Part shown: piece by piece, positions 7,129-15,092 of the stretch
Layout of the letters: each line of letters opens with the position of its first letter
Numbering within the stretch: the first letter of the stretch is position 1
NCBI GenBank assembly: GCA_959606905.1
Contig: CAUHML010000033.1
Coordinates: 1-34,002, forward strand
Direction: 5' to 3'
DNA: 34,002 nucleotides
Source: an uncultured Bacteroides sp.
GTDB lineage: Bacteria; Bacteroidota; Bacteroidia; Bacteroidales; Bacteroidaceae
The notes under the pieces: generated by a model
Told to the model about the DNA's origin: nothing
Databases searched by the model: none
Seen by the model: only the letters and a program-made list of their open reading frames with translations
Program-made: the position numbers and the translations under genes

Positions 7129-9627
7129 CTATTTCCGCAGTGCCTTCTCAATCGTAAACAATCGGTAATCATACTCCTCTTGCATTTCCCGGTTAGGTGC
7201 TACTGATTTCGCTCTCGTAAACTCACTTTTCAAATCCAACAGACAGCCATACCAGAATGGAGCCCGTTCAGGAGCAGAAGAATAAGGAATGCTCTCAATT
7301 GCCGTCATCCCCCGGTAAGGACAGACAGTCTGAATAGTCAGTTTAGAAGAAGCATTAGCTGTCTCATCTTTCCCTTTCGGCACATTTACATTCGACCAAG
7401 AAATGACAAAACTCAGCAATTGTCCCTGTAAGAAACGTTTCCAGTCGTCAGGCTCCTTTCCTGCCCTTGTTTCCTTGAAAAGATGATTCTTCAAATCTTC
7501 AACAGCCTGCTGTTGCGTATAAGGGTCACTCGATTTGCTTTCGCTAAGCCAAAGGTTATTGAGCTGTATTAATAGCAAATTGGCGAAAAACTTCTGTGAA
7601 TAGTCAGCAGCGCTACCTGTCAGCGCACAATGATTCAACAGTTCCCGATTGTCCAACCAGTTCATTTGACTGATAGCTTCCATCATCCACTGGTACGAAC
7701 GACGTTGCAACTCTTTGGATACCGGTTGATAAGAAGGGTAACTATCCCCTTGATAACTGTCATTCAAATAGATTCCACCAACTTGCTGCAATACATGCTT
7801 CACGTATTCATCCGCCTGATTGATAATTTCTCCATATAGTGAGGCTCGTTTTTCATAGTTGAAATCTTCCTTGTCTAACCATTGGTTTGCATTCGCCACT
7901 ACTTTACCCAAATTCTCAAAAGCAATGGTTGCCGCACGAATAGCATCATTTCCCAAATCCATCTCCATTCCGCGAGGATCATAATAAGCTTTCCTGCTCT
8001 GCGGACGTTTAAAAAGCAATAATGGGTTCTGATTCCGTTCAGAAACCAGTTTCCGCAGATCCGGCAATTCTTCTTGCGGTGTTTTCTTATTCATAGGCTG
8101 ATAAAGATAACGAATCGCCCAATGGTCATATTCTCCCAGTACTTGTTGCGTCAAAGGTATATCAGTACTATAATTATCAACCGAAAGTAAATAGTTCATC
8201 GGCAACTTATCCATGACTGACGCAGACAACCCATGTTGTTTTACAAACTCTTTCGATTGGAGCGAATCAACCGGATAAGCAATAGATCCTGCCATATTAT
8301 CCGTCAACCCCAAACAATGCCCCCAATGCCTCAACAACAACGAAGTCAATGCTTCTTCCACCAAATCTTCATCCGGCATCAATGTACGGGCTTTCTCGTT
8401 AAAGGAAGCTGTCTGCAAGAAATAATTCAGCTGAATTTTCGAAGCTAAATTATGAGGGATATAAATATTGGCACTTATTATTTCTCCTGTCAACGGATCA
8501 CTCCAATAATTATCCGTAATCTGACCGGAAGGTGAAACGACATACCGGATACAAGACTTAGTAATACTGTTGGCATCAAATCCTATATCTTTAGGGTAAG
8601 GTTTCACATCTAACGCATTAGAAAAACCTATTTTCTGAAAGCTTTTGTTCCATATCTCAGCGCTACGATACACACACTTCTGCCATTTTTCAGGCAACAG
8701 CGTATCCACATAGAAAACAACAGGTTTATCAACAGCCAGGTTCCAGCGATTCACCCAATACTGTATGTTGCTGCCTTGCTCCTTATCCGAAAAATTCACC
8801 TTGCCGCTCCATAAAGTTCCGATACGAGGATCAGCCAAACGAGGACAATAATCCCCATCTTCCGGTAATAACATAAAAGTACGCTTCACAACTGCGCTGA
8901 AGGGAATATTTTCTGCTATCGGAAAAATACCGAATAATGACATCGCTAATTCATAGCTCATATAGCATGAAATAGATACATTATCTGGATAAGAAGCTAT
9001 TCCGGATATCATTGATTGTTTCTGTTTGAAAGAGGCTTTACGCTTCACCCAGCCCCCCATCGTATTGTATGCTTTCGGATCAATCGGATTCATGTATTTA
9101 TCATCCTGAAAAACATAAGATGTAACGTCAATCACCAAAGCGCTGTCCGGAGAATAAGCCTTTATAGAAAACTGATTTAAAATGACATCACTGAAACTTT
9201 TTTTCAGCGCATCTCCGATACGGGAATCTTGTTCTGTCACCGGACGGTCCGCTACCTGATATAACCTAACCAAAGAATCGGACCGGCAGAATTTCACTTG
9301 TAAAGGTGCAACAGGGCAAAAGCCAACAGATGATTCCTGAGGGTTACTTAGTTTATCGACTACACCTCCCATCAGCAAACGTTTACCCAACACATCTCTG
9401 GGTATTTCCATATATACTTTATCGTCTACCCAATAAAGATTCATCAGTCCTTTAGTTTCGACGCTATTCGGTTTATCCTTCAACAGTTTTTCGTATGCGC
9501 TTTTGGGTTTAACCTGCTCTATTTTCCCTTTTTTCTTTTTTTTGGCAACAGCCTCCAAAGGAGAAAAGACAAACACACCAAATACTGATAAAAAGAGCAA
9601 AAAGATATATTTATTCTTCATAATCAT
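7129..9627 (-). CDS. Zinc-metalloprotease paralogue with a degenerate active site (probable pseudoprotease)
   Basis: Exported 832-residue protein of the large Bacteroidetes zinc-dependent metalloprotease family (DUF5117/DUF4953 type), clearly homologous along its length to the protein encoded just upstream. A signal peptide (about 1-28) is followed by a run of lysines. Where the paralogue has HEVGHCLGFMH, this protein reads RHWGHCLGLTD (433-443). The first zinc His becomes Arg, the catalytic Glu becomes His and the third zinc ligand becomes Asp, so only the middle His survives. The Met-turn region also differs (SVMDKLPMNY against SIMDYARFNY). Hydrolysis by the usual mechanism is therefore unlikely, and binding, chaperoning or inhibition is more plausible. 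The start overlaps the upstream stop as ATGA, implying coupled translation. A second ATG two codons later (MKNKYIF) would also serve. Confidence 0.9.
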   Translation of the reverse strand: MIMKNKYIFLLFLSVFGVFVFSPLEAVAKKKKKGKIEQVKPKSAYEKLLKDKPNSVETKGLMNLYWVDDKVYMEIPRDVLGKRLLMGGVVDKLSNPQESSVGFCPVAPLQVKFCRSDSLVRLYQVADRPVTEQDSRIGDALKKSFSDVILNQFSIKAYSPDSALVIDVTSYVFQDDKYMNPIDPKAYNTMGGWVKRKASFKQKQSMISGIASYPDNVSISCYMSYELAMSLFGIFPIAENIPFSAVVKRTFMLLPEDGDYCPRLADPRIGTLWSGKVNFSDKEQGSNIQYWVNRWNLAVDKPVVFYVDTLLPEKWQKCVYRSAEIWNKSFQKIGFSNALDVKPYPKDIGFDANSITKSCIRYVVSPSGQITDNYWSDPLTGEIISANIYIPHNLASKIQLNYFLQTASFNEKARTLMPDEDLVEEALTSLLLRHWGHCLGLTDNMAGSIAYPVDSLQSKEFVKQHGLSASVMDKLPMNYLLSVDNYSTDIPLTQQVLGEYDHWAIRYLYQPMNKKTPQEELPDLRKLVSERNQNPLLLFKRPQSRKAYYDPRGMEMDLGNDAIRAATIAFENLGKVVANANQWLDKEDFNYEKRASLYGEIINQADEYVKHVLQQVGGIYLNDSYQGDSYPSYQPVSKELQRRSYQWMMEAISQMNWLDNRELLNHCALTGSAADYSQKFFANLLLIQLNNLWLSESKSSDPYTQQQAVEDLKNHLFKETRAGKEPDDWKRFLQGQLLSFVISWSNVNVPKGKDETANASSKLTIQTVCPYRGMTAIESIPYSSAPERAPFWYGCLLDLKSEFTRAKSVAPNREMQEEYDYRLFTIEKALRK

Positions 9628-12215
9628 CTGTTTAATGCATTATTCATTTGATGAAGCAATAACTGATAATGAAGCCGCGTATCTTTATCAACATGTTGCT
9701 TCCGGCTGTTTAATAAATTACGTATGCGCAGGAAATAACCATAACACATACTATCCTGGTTTTTGGGAATAAAATACTCTGCCATTGGTTCGTCAAATCC
9801 AGCCACTGGATTAAACATACGCCCCAGATCGGACGCACAACAACATCCTTTATGCCCTACACCTGTTTTATGATGAAAAGCAGCTAACTGCCCCCATGCA
9901 TCTTCTTCACTTTTCAATGATTTAGTATCTTTACTCAATCGGATTCCGGCAGTCGAAGCCAGGTGTTTGATAAACAAATTCTGCAGTTTCATTTGAGCAG
10001 CACTTAATTTACGTCCTTGTATAGTAGGATTCCATATATATGTATAAATATCATTCATACATTCATCAACATCATATCCTTCTTCTTTACCGGCTTTTAA
10101 TGCCGAGAATTCTACCCGGGCAGGAGCTTTCATCAATAATTTCATCATTACATCCCGCAAAGCCTCCGATGGCTTCCCTATCATAGGCAGTACCTTCAGC
10201 ACATTTTCATCATCCAGCCAATCCAAGGTCGCCAATTGCTCCAAAAAGTAATTCATTGCCTCTTTCTGCTTCTCTTTAGGTTCAACCTGCAAGGCTTCCA
10301 CCTTATCACCAACCAATTTTTCATGCAAATAGATTCCTCCTATATTATGATATACATGCAACATATAAGTCAGATATTGCATGATTATACCATCGTAAAT
10401 ATCCGACCGATGTGTATAATCCACATCTTCTTCTCCTAGCCATTGATTCAGATTAGCCAGAATGTATTTCAGATTTTTCACTCCATATCGGGTTGCTTTC
10501 ACTGCATCATCACCCAAATCTTCCGTTTGAGAACGAGGGTCGAGTATATCCGACTGCTGCTTGCCATACCGATATACAGGATTATCTGATAAATCCGTAA
10601 TCCACTTCGAAGTGATGGCATATTCCTCTTCCGGAGTTTTAGCTTCCGGCACAGGTGTATAATTCCAGCGAATCAGATAATCGTCATACAAACCAAAATA
10701 TGGCGGCATCATACGTACTCCCCGTTCCATATCACCAGGTTGTGCCACATAATTAAAACGCGCGTAATCCATAATGGAAGTGGTAGTACCATGCTTCTGC
10801 GTAAATGAAGGAGAACGGAGCGAATCTACGGGAATTACGGAAGAAGCACTCATATTATGCATAAATCCCAAACAATGACCCACTTCGTGAGAAACGACAT
10901 AACGTAAAGCATCGTCCATCACCTCTCTTGGAATTACTTTATGACGTACACGCTTATCGGCTTGAGCAGTTTGAATAAACAGCCAATTATTCAACAATTT
11001 TATGACGTTATGGTACAGATATACCGAAGCATTCAATATTTCTCCACTACGAGGGTCAACCCACGATGGTCCCATTGCATTCTCAATCCCTATCGGAGCA
11101 TAACGGATACATGAATATTTCAAATTATCCGCATCAAATTCCGGATCGTCTTTCGGAAATTCTTTAGCCTGGATAGCTTGTGTAAAACCGATTTTTTCAA
11201 ATGGCTCATTCCATTGATTGACAGCTTCAAATATAGATGCTTTCCAACTTTCAGGAAAACAACTGTCTACGTAGAATACAATCGGTTTAATAGGAGTCAC
11301 TTTCTTCCCTTCAATATAACCTCTCAAATCTGAAGGTTCCAAACGCCAACGATTTGCATAATAGATAGAACGAGTTGTCTGTTTAGCAGCTGAATATTCA
11401 TTTTTCATTGTAGGAAAAATGCCAATTCTGCTATCCATCAATCGGGGACGATAAGGAATCGTATCCAATAATATAATCGAACGGGTTACCTTTGCGGTCA
11501 GAGGTTCGTCTTTTATGTCTTTCCCTTTGCCCCCAGTCAACGAATAAGTATAATTCAAGCAACTACGGACTGATATGTTATCTTCAAAAGCCTTAAAACC
11601 ATCAATAAATGATTTGTTACTTTGAAATGAGGTCAAACGTTTACGTCCCCCTGATGTATTCACGCTGTATTTATCGAACGGGGACATTAATTTATTGTCA
11701 CTTACAAAGAAATCGGTAACATCAAAAACAACTGCCGTACTGTCGTTATTATAAGCCGAAATATCAAATACTTGCAGAATGGCATTCATATTACTCATCT
11801 CAATAGCTGCCTTCAATCGGTGACCATTGTCATCACCCACATTATTGGTCTGCACTGCCGACAAGCAGACTTTATTATTCAATTTCTCAAAACGAAAATG
11901 AAGAGGTTCGGTAGGTTTCGAACCAATAATAGCATTCTTATTATCACTAATTTCTGTTACTGTAGAACCTAGTAACATATCACGTTGCAACATTAATAAG
12001 GGAAGTTCAAAATAAACTTTCTCCTTTACTTTATGTACAGTGATAAAACCTTCTGCTTTTGAATGATTAGATGAGAACAGTTTATCATAAGCAGTTTTTT
12101 CTTTCTCAACAGACTCCTTCTTTTTTGACTTTTTGCGTTTAAAAGAAATAGCATTTGCTGATACACTCCCTCCTAGTATAGAAAACACCAAAAGAGCCAC
12201 CCAAATTCTTTTCAT
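9624..12215 (-). CDS. Secreted zinc-dependent metalloprotease, active-site motif intact
   Basis: Exported 863-residue metallopeptidase of the DUF5117/DUF4953-type zinc protease family, with a signal peptide (about 1-22) and a Lys-rich segment just after it. The catalytic site HEVGHCLGFMH (443-453) has the zinc ligands His443, His447 and His453 and the base Glu444, in the metzincin-like HExxHxxGxxH arrangement. SIMDYARFNYVAQPGD (about 480-495) supplies the Met-turn. A conserved stretch WVDPRSGEILNASVYL precedes the site. No lipobox is seen, so it is probably periplasmic or secreted. It is first in a two-gene operon and shares a 4-bp ATGA overlap with its degenerate paralogue. Facing a SusCD operon across a shared terminator, it is likely to generate peptides or trim glycoproteins for uptake. 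The substrate is unknown. Confidence 0.92.
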   Translation of the reverse strand: MKRIWVALLVFSILGGSVSANAISFKRKKSKKKESVEKEKTAYDKLFSSNHSKAEGFITVHKVKEKVYFELPLLMLQRDMLLGSTVTEISDNKNAIIGSKPTEPLHFRFEKLNNKVCLSAVQTNNVGDDNGHRLKAAIEMSNMNAILQVFDISAYNNDSTAVVFDVTDFFVSDNKLMSPFDKYSVNTSGGRKRLTSFQSNKSFIDGFKAFEDNISVRSCLNYTYSLTGGKGKDIKDEPLTAKVTRSIILLDTIPYRPRLMDSRIGIFPTMKNEYSAAKQTTRSIYYANRWRLEPSDLRGYIEGKKVTPIKPIVFYVDSCFPESWKASIFEAVNQWNEPFEKIGFTQAIQAKEFPKDDPEFDADNLKYSCIRYAPIGIENAMGPSWVDPRSGEILNASVYLYHNVIKLLNNWLFIQTAQADKRVRHKVIPREVMDDALRYVVSHEVGHCLGFMHNMSASSVIPVDSLRSPSFTQKHGTTTSIMDYARFNYVAQPGDMERGVRMMPPYFGLYDDYLIRWNYTPVPEAKTPEEEYAITSKWITDLSDNPVYRYGKQQSDILDPRSQTEDLGDDAVKATRYGVKNLKYILANLNQWLGEEDVDYTHRSDIYDGIIMQYLTYMLHVYHNIGGIYLHEKLVGDKVEALQVEPKEKQKEAMNYFLEQLATLDWLDDENVLKVLPMIGKPSEALRDVMMKLLMKAPARVEFSALKAGKEEGYDVDECMNDIYTYIWNPTIQGRKLSAAQMKLQNLFIKHLASTAGIRLSKDTKSLKSEEDAWGQLAAFHHKTGVGHKGCCCASDLGRMFNPVAGFDEPMAEYFIPKNQDSMCYGYFLRIRNLLNSRKQHVDKDTRLHYQLLLHQMNNALNR

Positions 12216-12253
12216 TTTGATAATAGTGTTAATTCATATTCTGTAATAGGATA

Positions 12254-12285
12254 CAAATTTAAGAATTATAAAGAATTAACTCCAA
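12254..12285 (-). promoter_or_regulatory. Promoter of the metalloprotease operon
   Basis: On the minus strand TTG (12285-12283) is followed after 21 bp by TAAATTTG (12261-12254), a full TAnnTTTG match. The predicted start near 12247 gives a leader of about 30 nt. The presence of its own promoter argues that the proteases are not simply read through from the regulator gene upstream. Confidence 0.65.
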
Positions 12286-12347
12286 TAAAATCGACTTTTC
12301 CTCCAGAAAAACTACACAATATTTTTTGTAATACATCAACCTATAAA

Positions 12348-14972
12348 TTACACTTCACTTATAAACTGCTCAAAACTATATTTAAAATCCTCATTCAATA
12401 TTAGCTTATACTCCTTGGTGAATTGATCAAATGCAGTATATGCCATTCCCATACGTTTCAAATCCACTAAAGCACGGCACTTAACGCGAACAGACTCTTC
12501 ATCTAATGAATCAAATCGCAGAATACAATTTGAGATTTGTATTCTCAAGTTATCATTTCCTACAAATTGCTTGCTATCTCTTAACCGACTCAGAAGATCA
12601 ATCATTGAATCGGAATAATCTGCTTTAAAACTATCTACCCAATCAAATTGCATATTAGGAAGCAATTGACCAAATGAAGCCAGACTCAATAATTTTTCTA
12701 GATCTTCCTTATGGACCACATCTAAAGGCGCCATCTTTTGCATCAATTGATTTGCTATAGTATAATCATTATATACATGCCCCTTATTAAGAAAGTACCA
12801 ATAACCATTTGCTGATGATATCTCCGTATCTCCTACCTCTTCCAACAAAAGACGTATCTTACGTATATTTACACTACGGTTATTAGAGAAACTCTCCTCG
12901 GACTTATCATACCACAACAATTCTTTTAACTTGATATTAGAAATCCCCTTATTATTCTGATTGGAATAAAGAATAATAACAGATAATAATTGACGCATAA
13001 TAGGCGTAAATTTTCCGGTAATGTCTTTTAAATCCCGATTAATAACCTGAAATCCGTTTAGCATATAAATTCCTGGTGTGGTGTTCAATACAGGAGCTTC
13101 AAACGAGGAATATAGGTGGTCATTTTCTTGAATTTCTTTTTCACTATTTATATCTGAAACAACCCCTTCTTCTTTTTCACAAATATCTTGTTGTGAAATA
13201 GATATAGCTTCTTTCTTATCATGCTTTCTGCTATTCTTTAATCTCCACCCAATTCCCCCTAAACCTGCTACACAAATACATATAAACAGTAATTTCCACC
13301 AAGTCCCCCTGTTTTCCTGTACTGTTATATTTTGAATAGGCAACACTGGAGATGCAATAGAATAAATATTAGCTTCATAATTATTCCCCTCTACTTGGTG
13401 AACTGTTACAGCGTAATAACATTTTTCTGAAGCAAGATAAATTAAATCTGCATGAGAATTAACATCTAAGAAAGTATAAGGTATTGTATCACCTAAAACA
13501 GTTTCTTGTCCATTCTCCAAATTTAAATCTTTCAAAACTAGAGAAGATAGAAAACGACCTGAAGAAAAAAACAATCCTTTTGCATGTTCACCTTTTTCTA
13601 TTTCATCAACTATCAACGTAGAAGCAGCTACCTCATCACAAAGATTCTCCGGCATAGCCCACTTTTTTTCCAAAGAATAATCATTCAAGTTCAATTTATA
13701 CAAATCCTTATAATGAACGACCCCATACTCCTGTTTGCCCAAGTCATTTCCCAATCCTCCATAAATATAAACCAGCGAATCGGTCTTCCCTATGGCACTC
13801 AAATAGCGAGGAGTAATCACATCCGGCAACTCTCCCTTTATCACTTCACCCGATAGAGATATTCTATTCAACTCACGGGTATACAAATGAAATCCATATC
13901 CCAGAATTTGTACAATTGATGAATCTTTTGGATTGAAAAACCGATTATGTTGTGTATAAGAAGACTGCCTTTTCCGTTGGATAGGAATAGACCAACTTTT
14001 TGTTTGAAAATTGAAGAAAGACAAATTCTCCCCATCAGGCTTCTCAAAGTCATAATAAACCAACTGACTACCTTTATCTTTCAAAGGAACAAAAAGAAAC
14101 TGGTTAGTGATCCGATTTACATCAATCAATGGCGAGAAAACATATTCTTTTGTTGTACTCCGTATTAAATCATATTTGACAATACGATCTTTTGCAATAA
14201 AATAACATGCCGACTGATCTTCACACGGGACAGGAAAAGTCTTGGATGAAAAAGATAACGTTTTCTTATGTTTCCAATACATATGACTATTAATAATCCA
14301 TTCCGGATTTGATATAAAAGCTGTCATCTGCCGAAACTTGTCCTGAAGCAAAGTGTCAGATACTGCTTGCTCCAACGACCATTCATATTTTATGCTCCCA
14401 GGTTCCAGACCGATCTGTACATCTTTCAAAATAATAGGTGCCACGTCCGAAGTTGTGTAAGAAGCTAATTTATTAGCACCAAAGCAGACTTTAACAGAAT
14501 GATTATCCGGGGCAGCAACTTTCTCTTTAGAAATAAGAGAACCATTATTTCTGACATATAACGTATCATTTTTATACTCCAATTCTATCTTTATCCTATT
14601 CCACTCATGAATATCGATAGTCGCAGAAGAATGTATCTTTCCTAAATATTGCTGGTCTTTAATCAAACACAAATAAGGCTCTTCGTTCACAGGATTAACC
14701 AATATCAGATTGAGGCTATTTTTATTGTCAACAATCATACGGCATACATAACCAAAATGCTCGCCTTTTTCCCTAATCTTCAAATCAAAAGAAACAGATA
14801 AATAATCTTTGAATCTCACTCCCTGATTGCCGGACGGTATGATGAATGAAGTACGTTCATCTTTTGAATATTCATAAGCACGAAAAGAAAGGCCTCCGAT
14901 ATTTTCACCACCCCAAGTGACTATAGTCTTCGAGATAAATAAAATATAAAATAACAGTCGGATATATTTCAT
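12348..14972 (-). CDS. Membrane-spanning regulator: LamG-like/beta-propeller sensor with winged-helix (SARP/BTAD-like) output
   Basis: A one-component sensor-regulator of 874 residues. An N-terminal signal or anchor (about 1-20) is followed by a concanavalin/LamG-like domain (about 22-190), then a probable kelch or galactose-oxidase-like beta-propeller (about 245-545, with YIYGGLGND at about 402-410). A single membrane helix follows (about 558-577, WWKLLFICICVAGLGGIGW). The cytoplasmic part has a charged linker, then a winged-helix domain (about 635-730). Visible there are DITGKFTPIMRQLL, LKELLWYDKSEESFSNNRSV, IRKIRLLLEEVG and a wing ending NGYWYF. A helical BTAD-like segment follows (about 735-870). 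No His kinase or receiver domain is present, so the signal would pass directly from periplasm to DNA. It lies between two SusCD-linked operons on the same strand as both, and its target is unproven. Confidence 0.8.
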   Translation of the reverse strand: MKYIRLLFYILFISKTIVTWGGENIGGLSFRAYEYSKDERTSFIIPSGNQGVRFKDYLSVSFDLKIREKGEHFGYVCRMIVDNKNSLNLILVNPVNEEPYLCLIKDQQYLGKIHSSATIDIHEWNRIKIELEYKNDTLYVRNNGSLISKEKVAAPDNHSVKVCFGANKLASYTTSDVAPIILKDVQIGLEPGSIKYEWSLEQAVSDTLLQDKFRQMTAFISNPEWIINSHMYWKHKKTLSFSSKTFPVPCEDQSACYFIAKDRIVKYDLIRSTTKEYVFSPLIDVNRITNQFLFVPLKDKGSQLVYYDFEKPDGENLSFFNFQTKSWSIPIQRKRQSSYTQHNRFFNPKDSSIVQILGYGFHLYTRELNRISLSGEVIKGELPDVITPRYLSAIGKTDSLVYIYGGLGNDLGKQEYGVVHYKDLYKLNLNDYSLEKKWAMPENLCDEVAASTLIVDEIEKGEHAKGLFFSSGRFLSSLVLKDLNLENGQETVLGDTIPYTFLDVNSHADLIYLASEKCYYAVTVHQVEGNNYEANIYSIASPVLPIQNITVQENRGTWWKLLFICICVAGLGGIGWRLKNSRKHDKKEAISISQQDICEKEEGVVSDINSEKEIQENDHLYSSFEAPVLNTTPGIYMLNGFQVINRDLKDITGKFTPIMRQLLSVIILYSNQNNKGISNIKLKELLWYDKSEESFSNNRSVNIRKIRLLLEEVGDTEISSANGYWYFLNKGHVYNDYTIANQLMQKMAPLDVVHKEDLEKLLSLASFGQLLPNMQFDWVDSFKADYSDSMIDLLSRLRDSKQFVGNDNLRIQISNCILRFDSLDEESVRVKCRALVDLKRMGMAYTAFDQFTKEYKLILNEDFKYSFEQFISEV

Positions 14973-14991
14973 AGCAAAAGCTTATTTGAAG

Positions 14992-15019
14992 CAAAGATAT
15001 AAAAAATATGTTTTTTCAA
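14992..15019 (-). promoter_or_regulatory. Candidate promoter of the regulator gene
   Basis: TATCTTTG on the minus strand (14999-14992) matches TAnnTTTG and sits 20 bp before the regulator ATG. The nearest TTG (15019-15017) is only 17 bp upstream, shorter than the usual 19-21, so the -33 half is weak. No clear terminator separates this gene from the operon upstream, so read-through is also possible. Confidence 0.45.
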
Positions 15020-15092
15020 TCTTAGGATATTAAAATAATATAGTTACTCTGCACCAATAACGAAATATATCCGGCTATTATACTCCACATCC

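Noticed and set aside
7129..9627. Treating the degenerate metalloprotease as a pseudogene
   Set aside because: There is no frameshift or stop across 832 codons, the signal peptide is intact and the start overlaps the upstream stop. This is a functional gene with changed chemistry.
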